From the NCBI GenBank assembly GCA_019055375.1, contig JAHQIW010000688.1, positions 42,546-106,545 on the forward strand: a stretch of 64,000 nt of DNA, given 5' to 3'. Of the stretch, positions 10,618 to 21,850 are shown one piece after another (the stretch's first letter is position 1; the number at the start of each line of letters is the position of its first letter). The notes beneath the pieces were generated by a model. The model was not told where the DNA came from. It worked only from the letters and a program-made list of their open reading frames with translations, and did not search any database. This DNA comes from Parelaphostrongylus tenuis (Eukaryota; Nematoda; Chromadorea; Rhabditida; Metastrongylidae). Made by a program: the position numbers and the translations under genes.

Positions 10618-10806
10618 TTAGACTACAAACATCATCATGGCGAATTGGAACAGGATTATGTGGCAAAGTGTAGTGAACAGAGCGGTACGAATGTTGGCAT
10701 CTAGTCCACTTGGATCGCACTTCTTCTCGGCATCGGCCATTGTTGGCGGAAACTGAATTTTATGTGTATGAGACAGCCATCTTATAACCGGCATTTGCTG
10801 TGACAT
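10618..10806 (-). pseudogene. Gene fragment X, copy 1
   Basis: A 62-codon frame has a C-terminal half (KKCDPSGLDANIRTALFTT, then CHI and QFAMMMF) nearly repeated in two other places, at 28,568-28,700 and 49,640-49,829, both on the plus strand. Conservation at the amino-acid level across the copies argues for a real exon or a gene-derived repeat and not chance. I do not recognise the family and cannot say whether any copy is expressed. The frame ends in a stop just after the conserved part. Confidence 0.45.
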
Positions 10807-11579
10807 TATAGCAGCAATTAAATAATCAGTTATGAGAATGATTATTAGTCAGAGTAATCTACTATATTGCATTGAGATGTACAATATGACTTTGGATCAA
10901 AATTCATGCAGTTACGAGTTGATAACTGCCGAATTGTTAGAAACAATTCTGTAATTTTATTGAGACGTTTCCCATGTGCATTGTGGAAATCGGTTAGCAA
11001 AAGTAAATTTTGGATGAGTTTACATCTTGCAAATCGATGATGTTCCTGTGGATTGCTGCACGTCTTATGACAGATCTCTGAGGTGATAGACGCTATTATC
11101 CGATTCGGTGCACGAATATGACTTTGCTGTTTAATTATGTTTCACTACTATAGTAATGAAACAGATTTCACACATATTCATAAGTATGCGTGCTTTTCAA
11201 AAAGGAATTTTCAGAGCGTTGTAGCACTGAAAATGAAATTGTGTATCACACGCGTTTGCTCGTTATCGCACAGACTTTTTGGAGCGAAAAGCTCTCCCCT
11301 CAAACTGCTAGTAAACTTTTGACAGCATAAAGCTCTGTGGTTTAAGTAATAAACTTCATTTCTAGAAAATCTTGTCTACAGCGCCGTAGCAGAGAAAGTA
11401 ACATTGTGTTCTACAGAAGTAGAGCGGTATTGTGCGAATTTATGTCATTCAACTGAAAATCTTTTCTCCCGTTTCGTAGAGATTTTCTGTTAAACGGCAC
11501 GAGATATAGAAACCCCTCTGGCAGGACAAGCACATTTCTGAGAGTATTAATTATCATTCATTGGCACAAATCGCTCTCC

Positions 11580-12400
11580 ACTGTGCTGCTGTTCGCTTTT
11601 GAAAAAACTTTTTTTACAGTGCTGTAGTATTCTTGAAAATTATGTGTCACAGCTGCTGCGTGTTCTCACCACTACTTTGCTGTAAGCACGAAAACTACAC
11701 GAAAGTGTAGAAAAAATTTCGCTTTACCAGAGACGTACGTTAATCTGAAGTTCTTTCAAAGTAATGAGAAATCCTAGATTCTATAGCAAAAATCGCATAT
11801 CACATGTGAGTCGCGCTTGCTCGATTTGTTGATCGCGCCATCGATCCACGGCCAGCACACAATCAGCATACACCTACCGGCATGCGGATGTACGGCGTAT
11901 GTCAAGTCCACTTTTATTTTCCCCACCTACACTACAGTGAAAATAAATGTAGTGCTGGAATGGTCGATACTTACACGTTAGACTGATTGCTTATAATTCG
12001 AGGGAAGAGATTTGTTATGCAAGAAATATGTTTGTGTAGAAGGCAGAACTTCGCTTTTGCTGTAGAGCTGTAGAAAGGCCTTTTTGAAGAACAAACACGT
12101 ATTTCAAAGACTATTTATGCTGTCACTATTATGAGAATTTCTTGACTTATTTATCCGCAACCATTATTGCACTTTAGAAGAGAAGGAATGCGCGACTGCT
12201 GGAAACTCAATCTTATTCCTTGCTACAGTGCAGTAAAACGATTTTTAGGTAACAAACACAGTGTTGAAATCCCCGAAACTAGGCCTGCAAAGAATACGCG
12301 TGTGTAAAGCAGAAACGCAATTTTTTCTTGCTACATTGGAAGCAAATATCTTTAGTGCTACAGCGCCGTAAGAGGTATTTATGAAATCAAGTATATCTTT
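11580..12400. repeat. R1 repeat copy, long
   Basis: R1 blocks in order: GCACGAAAACTACACGAAAGTGTAG, GAAGTTCTTTC, then the later CAGTAAAACGATTTTTAGG and GCGTGTGTAAAGCAGAAACG blocks. Edges are uncertain. Sequence from about 11.13 kb may be a second diverged copy. Confidence 0.45.
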
Positions 12401-12639
12401 GAATTCTCAAGATTAAACTTTCAATTGACCATTGGAAGTTCACTGGTAAGTCTTTGTCCAGCGAAATTCTCCTGCCATTTTTCTGCCCGATAACAAAAGA
12501 ACGATTTGGAGTCTTTTTCTGCCTGTCCTTTCTTAACTTTTCCTTTTTACTTTCGATTTTTTTTGTGGCGCTAGCTACATATCTCGAACATGAACAAGTA
12601 CCGTAAATCCTAACAGCATGTTTAAGCATTTATAAGATC

Positions 12640-12720
12640 TCTTTCGCCACTTATACAATGCAATACACGCGTTCGGCTTTACATCCTAGTCATTTGTTCA
12701 GCACCCCTTGTCTGAGCCAA
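12640..12720 (-). ncRNA. Hammerhead ribozyme relic, F3
   Basis: The minus strand reads ATGACTA, a weak stem II, GAAC, then GCGTGTATTGC. C3 and A15.1 are lost. The layout still matches the F3 copies at 6.85 and 13.0 kb. Inactive if read as written. Confidence 0.5.
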
Positions 12721-12959
12721 TTCCTTCCAGGAGAGATTCCTCTTACGAAGAAGATTCGTCAACGAATTTGGTACACCGCTTGTAAAGTAAAAATTTACTT
12801 TATTCAAGAAACAACATATCACTGCATGTCCAGTGATCATATCACATTACAGTGATTAACAGTCGATTTCTCAGGGCTGGTATTTTTGATAATTAATGCC
12901 TTTATGTTTATCTGGTTTTCTGAGGCCTCGCATGAAATTAATACACCTTAAAAAACATA

Positions 12960-13060
12960 TTCTGAGGCTTTCATAAGGTCTTTTGTGGGCATTTATACAG
13001 TGCAATGCCATTGTTTCAGCCTTGCAGCCTCGTCATTTTGCACAGTACTCCTCGTTAAGC
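12960..13060 (-). ncRNA. Hammerhead ribozyme relic, F3
   Basis: On the minus strand ATGACGA replaces CTGACGA. Stem II (GGC/GCT) and GAAA persist, and the cleavage triplet has decayed to GCA. Stem I is still perfect over six pairs (GTGCAA/TTGCAC). The tail CAAAAGACCTTATGAAAGCCT is the F3 end. Confidence 0.6.
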
Positions 13061-13249
13061 GCTGATCCAAGCTGGTGAATGCTCCACTGCGGTGAGGAGG
13101 CTCCGGCAAGAAAAATACTTTTTTTAAGATGCAACAGAAGTCATACATGTCAAGCAATAATCAGTTTCGAAATGTGAACCGGTTCTTGCTTGTTATATGG
13201 CGACGAATGAAGAAAACGGTCCCTTTCGCTGGGCAAGTACTTTTCATAA

Positions 13250-13850
13250 GAGTGTTAGCAGACATTCGAGAGCGTACATTTATAATTGCTGGGCTAAGTA
13301 ACCGTTTGTTGAAAACACCCTTTTGCAACGTTGTAAAATTTAAGCCAATATCATGTGCTACATTAACGGCGACTTCTATTATTACTTTGCTGAAAGCACA
13401 AAAAGCATATCAACATGTAGAGGAATTCTCGTAGCATCAGGGTCATACGTTTTACCTAGAGTTTCTTTCGAAGCGAAAAATAAATTTGTAATCGAATGTC
13501 AAAATCGCACTTACATGTGAAACGCCAACGTATTTTAATCGATCAATGGAGAGCCGAATCTACGATCGCCAGATCCCGCGACCGCTAAACAGGCTCCCCG
13601 AGTATGTGGGAACTTCATACTATTCTCCCTGTAACATGCAGAGAGACGGTCTTTTCGGAAAACAAGAACAGAGTTGAATTCGTGCGAACTACGCTATCGA
13701 ATGGTCACAAAGTCTAAGAGGAAGAACTCGGTCTTGCGAGAATGTGGGCGTGTGAAACACAGATGTTTTCTTCTTGATGAAGCGCTACAGAAAGACCTTC
13801 TTGAAAGTTGGCCAGATATCGCAATAGCCATAGATTTGTGATTTTGAATG
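13250..13850. repeat. R1 repeat copy
   Basis: R1 blocks AAAAGCATATCAACATGTAGAGG, GAGTTTCTTTCGAAGCG, AAAATCGCACTTACATGTG and the later GGGCGTGTGAAACACAGA block occur in the family order. Confidence 0.5.
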
Positions 13851-14109
13851 ATTGCTAATAGTTTAATGGAAAATCTTTGCCCCAGCGAAATGGGTCAAGT
13901 CTTTGTCAATCTTTGTCGTCATATAACAGACAAGTACCCATAAACCTCATACTTTGAGAGATATTTTTGGTTTGAAGCTTATGGAAACGCAATGATCGAA
14001 GGTGCCCTGCACTGTACATTGTCTTCGGCTCAGTCCCACTTCACGTACTACTCAAGCCCATATCTCTTTGAGGTCGATATCGGAACATGTCTAGGAGAAT
14101 AATGGAGGA

Positions 14110-14230
14110 AAAATCTAGAAGTTGGTGGTTGTCTTTGCTGTGGTGTTACATAGAGTGTTGTTGTCTGCTGCTGGGGAGAGTCGACGGAAGAGCTTGACTC
14201 CACGCGTGCCTCCATGAGCGTTAACAGCCA
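14110..14230 (-). repeat. SINE-B copy, partial
   Basis: The reverse complement (GCGTGGAGTCAAGCTC.., then AACACCACAGCAAAG) matches the SINE-B body at 48.70-48.91 kb. The family also occurs at 30.36-30.53 kb and in both inverted arms. Confidence 0.6.
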
Positions 14231-14324
14231 TTCGACCGGCTACCTGAGGTTCATTTTCCAATTTGAGGAGAGTTTCGTAACTCAGTGTTGTGACAGCACA
14301 CAAGTGACCTGATAAGGATAGATC

Positions 14325-14610
14325 ATTTTTGAGCTGTTAGGTCCAGTGCTATAAAGGGGCCTGGTTTCTCTTATTGGGACCCATCTGTAGCACTCTCTCG
14401 GTTCAGCGGACGACTTATTACTCCGAGTTGATTCCTCCACAGAGGATTATTTAGCCCCGAGGGATCGGGTGAACCGAGGGAGGGTGCTACTGACGAGTTC
14501 CGTTAGGACGAAGCAGGCGCCTATATAGCACTAAACCTCACGACTCAGACGTGCTATCCTTATCAAATTACATCGTTTTGAGCGCGTCTATTTAACGCGG
14601 TCGAAAGTAG
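14325..14610 (+). mobile_element. F2 hammerhead element
   Basis: Flanks TTTTGAGCTGTTAGGTC (left) and ATCGTTTTGAGCGCGTCTA (right) match the F2 copy at 50.05-50.25 kb. This copy carries about 100 bp of extra sequence between the left flank and the ribozyme. Confidence 0.65.
14483..14535 (+). ncRNA. Hammerhead ribozyme, F2, nearly complete
   Basis: Stem I is perfect (GTGCTA/TAGCAC) and CTGACGA is intact. Stem II is GTTCC/GGAC with one extra T. GAAA reads GAAG, so A15.1 is lost. Stem III is built on AGGCGCCT. Probably inactive, but close to the family ancestor. Confidence 0.7.
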
Positions 14611-14949
14611 AGGTATGATTCATTGTAAAAAAACACAGGCAACAGTTTTCATACAAAGAGTCAAACGGTATATTTTACTCAGCATCTAGATATTAGGATA
14701 TGTATTCAAATGAAATTCTCACCAGATTGAAGAGGAAAATTGGAATAAGAAGACTTTGTTAGTGACAGTTCTTCCATCACTTCACTTATGAACAAAAATT
14801 CGCTTTATATGTCTACACCACAGTGATTCGCTATTTACAATCACAGAAATGATAGTTTGAAACACTTTTAACAAATACACTTTGAGCATTATTGAAAATC
14901 TCCATACCTTTTAATACTTCTCCGTTTTCTGCTCGAAATTTCGTTCCCT

Positions 14950-16130
14950 TGCAAAGGGCGTATTTCCTGGTCTTTTCCAATGTTCGAATAGTCGTCCGTT
15001 AGCTCCAATCAAAAAAATTTGAATGGTATATCTTCCCTTGAAAAAACATTCCTACTGCGCTAAAAGAGCAAAAATAAAATTTAGTTTCTCACTGGAATAT
15101 TTCTCGCTGAACAAAGCTTTTTCCTCAGAGTTCTGGTAATCGACAGATCAAGTTTTAGGAATTCCAATAATTCATCTGTTTTTATAATGGAATCGGTATT
15201 ATGCTTTAATAGCCAAGAGAAGATTGAGTTTAGCAAAACATGGACCACTTCAACTATCGTCAGTTCACTTCGATCCCTTGAGAAAAGCGCATTTTTTTGG
15301 TCGTTTTCAATGTTTGAATAACCAATCGATAGCTTAAATCAAAATAATTTGAACAGTGTAATTTACTTTCAAAAAGGCCTTATAATTGCGCTAAAAGTGT
15401 AAAAACAATATTTTGTTTCTCATTCAAAGATTTACTGCTGACCAAAGCCTCTCTCCCAAAGTTTCAGGAACTAAGCAAAGAACGAGTTTTGGGAATTCTG
15501 GTGAGGTTTCTAGTTACTTAAACGGATTTCTTACTGCTCCATAAAAACCAAAAGAAATTTGGCTCTGCACTCTATGCCTTTTTTCCAGTTTTGCGAGGCA
15601 CAATCTTCTCTTGGCTATTACAACGTGATACGAGGTTTATATTCAAAACCAAATATATCGCAGAAATCTTAAGATCTGGTCTATCAATTCGTTACTAAAA
15701 CTAAAAAGGGAAAGCTTTATTCAGCGAGAAATCTTTAAATGAGGGACAAAAATGTATTTTTGCTCTTTCAGCGCAATAGAAGGTTTTTTGAGGTTGAAAT
15801 ACACGTAAGATTCTTATAGTCTGAACTGTTGAATGACTACTTCAACATTGAGAACGACCAGAAAATACGTTTTTCTCAAGGTATTGAAGTGAGGAGCGGA
15901 TAATAGAAGTGATCCATTTTTGTGAAACCAATTATTCTTTGGCTGTTGCAGCGTACTGCATAGTCCATTTTCAAAAACCAGATATACCATTGAAATTCTT
16001 AAGATTTCATCTATCAATTGATCACTAAAACTCCCAAGATAATGCTTTGGTCTGTGACAAATCTATGAATGGGAAACAAAATATTATTTTTACACTTTCG
16101 GTCAATTACAAGGATTTTTTAGTAACAGCG
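14950..16130. repeat. R3 array, direct then inverted units
   Basis: Two plus units (about 14,960-15,180 and 15,290-15,510) share TGGTCTTTTCCAATGTTCGAATA-like, CGCTAAAAGTGTAAAAACAA-like and CAAAGCTTTTTCCTC-like blocks. The reverse complements of the same blocks follow at about 15,650-15,870 and 15,840-16,110. The result is a roughly palindromic cluster of at least four units of about 220-330 bp. A related copy lies at 42,440-42,660. No coding frame. Confidence 0.6.
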
Positions 16131-16599
16131 AACTTCATCGCGGCGATTGCCTTGATCTTCAGTCCATTCGTGAGGATCTTTACGAAACTTCTTATGGGCA
16201 AAATCAAGTTACTGGAGATGATTCCAGGCCGTCTTTGTTTGGTGCTAAATTTTGGTGTCAGCTGACAAGTGTTCAATGACGGTTCCTATCTAAAGCTGCT
16301 TACAGATCTCCATCGCCTATCGTTCAATGGTCTTAGGAAAGGGACTTGGTCTTCGAAACTAAGATCACTACTTTCAAGTCATTTATACCTCTTCACAATA
16401 ATCATATGACTCTTTTTTCACCTTCGGCATCGCACATCACCATCTCGTCACCTCTCGGCGAAAGTTGCCGTTTGCAGCGAAAGCATAAGAAGCATAGAAA
16501 GCATAACAAAACTCGAGGCTCAGTTTTGTCCAATGTAATCATTTGACATTCAAAAGTAAAAATATCTTTGAGATATGCCTGATGAATATCTTTCGAGAC

Positions 16600-16800
16600 A
16601 TACATGCTGTCTGTTATGGGCACATAGGCAAATGACGAGAAAGAGTGACTGCCCGACTGACGAGTCTGCAAGGTCGAATTACGTGTTTTGGGCTCTATAG
16701 GTCAGCCCTTTTTTCACAGATCACACGACATGTGTGGCTCAAAAATGATTTTATGGCATACTAAATTTTGAGCTGTGCTCTCAAGAATCAAGAAAACTCT
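16600..16800 (+). mobile_element. F1-related hammerhead element, diverged
   Basis: Contains a hammerhead-like core, the CAGATCACACGACATGTGTGG tail and an AAATTTTGAGCTGTGCTCTCAA start block like the GAGCGTGGTC block of F1. Confidence 0.55.
16648..16700 (+). ncRNA. Hammerhead ribozyme relic, F1-like
   Basis: CTGACGA is kept and stem I pairs GCCCGA with TTGGGC. Stem II has a T-T mismatch and GAAA reads GAAT. Inactive as written. Confidence 0.6.
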
Positions 16801-17479
16801 CGAAACGAATGATGTGATAAAATAATAAATTATGAATGCAAGGTACAAGTGAAAACAAAAAATGGCTACCAGTACCCCATTGCATATATTGAACTCTACT
16901 TATCACATGACATTTTGCAATGGGGCAGGACATTCCGTGATTTGCCGTGTTTGCGGATAATGCTCATTTTTAGAATAGCGGAGTACTACGCAATGGTGTT
17001 TGATGCACTGACGTAAGCAAGGTACGATGTGGTGCTTTTTAGAACTTTTCTCACTTGTCAGTGGTGTTCAATCCAATGAATTCGCTCTTTGCTCTGCAGA
17101 ATAATTGCTGGTTTTGAATGCTTTTTGATAGAATCCATTTGATCTCTCAGCTAATCAGTTGTTGGTATATAACAGAAGTCGCTGAGATGTTCTGAAATCC
17201 GAGTTACAAAATGGCAAATATGTTGCAAATCCATCTATAGTTCAAGTCTGACTGTGGTTTAGATGTGCAAAACCTTCAGCACTGTATAAAATTATAAATG
17301 CAGAGTGATTTTATCGGTTAAGTTTTGATGGTGATTGCACTAAAGTAGTTAGGCTTTGGTGTCTCTTGCGAGTTAGTGCGTGGTATGTGCCGAATGAGTC
17401 ACTCGATTTCATTGATTATTCCTGCCATGCGGATCTTTTACTATTTATTGAATGAAGGACAATGCTAATCCTGACACCG

Positions 17480-18130
17480 ACGAACCATATCTGTCGCCGA
17501 AACGAACAACCTATAACAAATAACAATCACAACAGAACTGAAATTGAAAAAACGACAATCACGACATGTGACGCAGTGTTAACAGTTCACGATGCAATAG
17601 GTGAGCCTAAGTGTGAGATGATCCGGACCCCAGACCTTTAGATGAATGGGAGGAGTGTAAGAAGCAGTGACTATACACATAATCAATATATAACGATGTG
17701 AACTTCAGTACACTATGACCAGGATAATCTGGAGCCAGGAGAGGTGGAAGTCGTAACCGTGCTCCAAGTAGCGTCTGAGAGCGAATGGAACTGCTGTGAG
17801 AGTTAGTCTTTACCAAGATTCTGTTTAGGTTTAGATTGTGAATAGCTACCAAGTGACGACACTGCCTAAGTTCTATGGGAAAATATTCCATGGTTGCCAA
17901 TCGAAAGGTACGAATCTTTGTCTTGCGCGGACTGCTGGCGTTTGGAACAGAAGGTGGCTATTGTTGCGCAAATGTATCGGCGAGCCAGTGCGAGAAACAC
18001 GACCTGGCTGGTATGCTCAGAGCACATCGATTAACTATAGTGATTATCTGTAAGCAGATACATTGATAGTCAAGAGCATAAGAGATAAGAGAAAGTAGCA
18101 GTTATTCCGCATAATAACTGCTATAAGTAC
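17480..18130 (+). repeat. R5 repeat copy
   Basis: Blocks CAGTTCACGATGCAATAGG, GATCCGGACCCCAG and TAGCAGTTATTCCGCATAATAACTGC match, in order, blocks at 20,130-20,530. Overlapping 60-97 codon frames on both strands show no domain. Confidence 0.4.
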
Positions 18131-20120
18131 GGTATTAACATATGAATTTCAGAGAAGTAACATTAGATGGAGATTCTAAGCTTTTTCGAGAACCAACGAA
18201 GAAAATCGATAAGAACCTGCATAAAGAATTCACATAAAAAAATAAGGACTCACTATATCAGTAACCCGTTTTGGTTCGTGTTCTGGGGCACCAATTGCCG
18301 CGCGGTACGGCGGGCAATTCTTTTTAGCGAATGCCTCGGCGAAAATCTTGGTAGCAGTACAAAAAAATTTACACTTAAGAATGCATTGTAATTACAAATT
18401 TTGCACTGGCGAATAATATTCATAGGACTGAATATATGGATAATAAAATGTCAATACTCTTATAAGGATAGAAGAACAAGGTGTTCTAAATTCATACAGG
18501 TCCAAACTCTTGAAGTACATTGATAATAGGAGAATTATTGAGAGTTGTTGATGAAGTGGAATCGCATGTAGAGTACGTGGCATTTTTACAAACTACTTTT
18601 ACTTTTGACTTCGCTAGAAATACCTGTTGGAAACTGCATGGAATGACAAGATAATAACGATATATGATTAGACGTAATATTTAGCTTCAAATTTACAAAT
18701 GACAACGTAATTGATTCTTTGAGAACTCATTCTTTGTGGCAGTGATTGTTTGCTGATATGAGAAGTAAAAGATTGACATGCACACATAAGACTTCGCAGT
18801 CGACAGTATTATTGACTCATTTGTTACTTATTTCAAGAAAATTTAGCAGTCAGCGATGTGGTCACCATCACGATAGATGATATGTAAGCATTTGCTGGCT
18901 AACAATTGAATACTTTCCTCAAACATGGATTGAGATTGCCGATCAAGTAGTTGAGGTCACTTTGAATTAGTTGAAGCCATCAAATTTTTCTCTCCTAGAT
19001 GCTGCTTCAGGAAGTGTAAGAGATGTCAATCCTGTTGAGCAATATCAGGAACTCAATGATTGCAGTATCGTGGTCCAACCAAGTTTTTCCAAAATGTCAC
19101 AAGTCCACTTTGTAATGTGAGGTAGAGTGTTATTCTGAGGAAAAGCGGAACTGAGTCCTTTAGGACGCTTCTCTGGCACTGCTGCAAAAAACATCTGTGG
19201 TTACTTCTTGTAGATATCGGAACTGATTGCGTGCATGTTATCGAGCGGTATCTAAAACAGCATGTTCGTGCCAGTCCTCTAAAAAACCGAGAGTATAATG
19301 ATCTTCCAAGCATGCAACTTGGGCTTTCGTTAAGTTAACGGATCTGGCTACTAGTATCCTGACTTAGTATGCCCGCATCCTGCTAGTTTGTTAGTATCCT
19401 ATCCTCCATTTAGAGGTAACAAAACATTCTTCAACATACCACAGCCTCTTGGTGATAAACCGTGCGAAATAGGAAAAAGAACTGACTAGAACAATAATGC
19501 AAAAGCAGTTGTGGGACAACCTAATTTAACTAGTATAGCACAAAAATGTTCAAAAGCAGTTAACAGTATAATAACCGTAGAATGTGGCTTGCTCTTCTGA
19601 AGAAAAAAAGTTAGGGGATCCTGAAGTAAGCTTCGGTGCTGTGCCTGCTACCGACATGTAACGATGATGACCTAAATTTCTTTAGATCAAATTATCACAT
19701 TGTCATGGAAGTGCGCCCTGCAATTATTTAACATCGTACTGAATGAGTTGGAAGTTGTGAAGCCGTAGCCAAGCCCACATCGGAATCTAAGAACAGCTTA
19801 GGAGACGGATTGAAAGCGACAAAACGTGGAAGTGAAGGTGCCCGAACAGCGTGTTAAGACGGATTAGTTGATTATCCATCTAAGTAAGCATTCTTTTACA
19901 CCAGTCACCGATGGCAGCATTAAATTTGATTGGTTAGAACATTAATATGAGTTTGGGCATTTATGTTGCGCTCTTACTGCACTATCGCTACTTCGTTCTC
20001 ATTCCATGTCAAGAACGATAACTTTCAAATGTATTTCTGACTTTTTCGGCGCTCCTGGAACACAAAAAATCTTAGCAAAATGGTTATACAAATGCAATAG
20101 AGCACTATATGAGGCGGCAT
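18131..20120. other. No recognisable gene
   Basis: Short frames only. I matched no domain, RNA gene or repeat. Confidence 0.45.
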
Positions 20121-20129
20121 TGTTGGCAA

Positions 20130-20530
20130 AATAACGACCATGCAACAACGAACAGTAGTAACTGTCATTAAGAACATCCCATAATGTACAATAATCATAA
20201 CAATACCACGACAACAGTTAATAACTGATGACGCAATAGGTGTAAGAGGGACATGATTCCGGTCAAGCTCCAAGTGACGTAGAAGCGGAAATGTAGCAGA
20301 ATGAGGGCGCTACCCTTATACACGAGATGTGCGGAGTTTGCTCGTGACGCTGCAGAAAGACATGGGTAGAAACGCAGAGTGGCAAGGGATGCATGTGTGC
20401 CACATGCACAGCGTTTAACAATTGGTCTGTGAATGCGCTAAGTGTGCAATGAGATAGACTAATGCTCGTGAGTATACGATTGAGAGAATAGCAGTTATTC
20501 GAGGGAATTACTGCTATGTAGTTTTCCAAC
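20130..20530 (+). repeat. R5 repeat copy
   Basis: Matches 17,480-18,130 through AACTGATGACGCAATAGG, GATTCCGGTCAAGC and TAGCAGTTATTCGAGGGAAT. Confidence 0.4.
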
Positions 20531-21610
20531 TATTCATTAGAGAGAGGCCGTACAGAGCCGTGCGTGGAGTTGCAATTCAATCGAAATCAACTATGAGAGA
20601 TAGTCAGTCGTGTCCTCACTTTTGTCGAGCTCTTCTCGTTTGCTGCCTTAACTACACTCATAAATTTCGTGACGCTATTCATATCTTTTCTTATTTGTAT
20701 TTCTATAGTACAAGGCAATAAGTGCAGTGACGTTTAGCAACTCTCTATTGGCATAAATGGAGCCGTCTGAAGGGCAACGACATCGTTCCGAGCTTGAGTG
20801 AGAGTTTGTACAAGCTTTATCTAGTCCTCATTACGATAGATGTAGGTCCACGTTACGGTCCATTCTTATGTAAAACTTCTCGTCTACAAGATCTTTACAA
20901 GCTTAACACCTTTAAAATGACGTGATTTATATATGACTGACCGGAGAAGATCTCTTATACGGTATGAGTTCTATATAGCTCGTTTGTTTTCAATATTTTT
21001 TATTTGCGTTATCGTCCATGGGAATATCTACCGCATTGGTTGGATGACCTCCTTAACATCTTGTAGCACACGATCATTGGAAATTTTTGCCATACATATA
21101 CCATCGACTTTAGATGGTAACTAGAGACGCTTTGTGCACTCAGCTGTATCACGCCAATTTTCCTGGATCATGCAGAGATGTAGCAATAAAGAGCTATTAC
21201 TCATGGGAAAGTCGCAAGGGCCACATTGTCGCCACTGATCTCATCGTCAACTTTTTTCTCGTGATTCGACACACTCTATCTGCCTTCTCCGATAAAGGAA
21301 CAATAAACAAGGATCACGACAAAAGACTGAGTTGATCTCCGGCTCTTTACTGCTTACTCTTGCTGTATGATCGAGTGAAAACGAAGCTAGATTCTATCTT
21401 GTCTCTATGAAGTTAATTTTTCACGTGTAACCAATTTTTGCCATTAAGAGCGCAGTGATCAAACATACATGTAATCTGTGCACCATAACTACTGGGTCTC
21501 TCACACCTTTTACGATCCACCATAGCCGATGATATACAAAGTCATATACCACCCAAACGGGCTACCACAAGCTTCTAACGAAGAATAAGTTCGACTAGGC
21601 GTCAATAATT
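20531..21610. other. No recognisable gene
   Basis: Two adjacent plus-strand frames (20,933-21,124 and 21,114-21,335) overlap slightly and show no known domain. I do not call them genes. Confidence 0.4.
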
Positions 21611-21850
21611 TTGCGAGTACTTTAACTGAGGGCAATTTTTGTTTTGAGTATTATCTTAGAATCACTCTCAGTATGTCTGATAATCATTTTTTGTCGCCAA
21701 CCCTCAATAGGGATTGAGTTCCCCGAGAAATGGCTGAAAACGAAAGGTACCGCCCGACTGATGAAACTGTCAAGATCGTAACATGGGTATCGGGCCCTGT
21801 AAACTGCTTTGTAGCAGACCATATGCGTGGCTCTTAAATGTTTATCAGAC
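21610..21850 (+). mobile_element. F1-related hammerhead element, diverged
   Basis: Contains the CCCGAGAAATGGCTGA..CGAAAGGTACCGCCC lead-in typical of F1, a decayed hammerhead and the CAGACCATATGCGTGGCTC tail. Confidence 0.55.
21747..21803 (+). ncRNA. Hammerhead ribozyme relic, F1-like
   Basis: CTGATGA is intact and stem I pairs GCCCGA with TCGGGC perfectly. GAAA reads GTAA and stem II is weak. Inactive as written. Confidence 0.6.
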
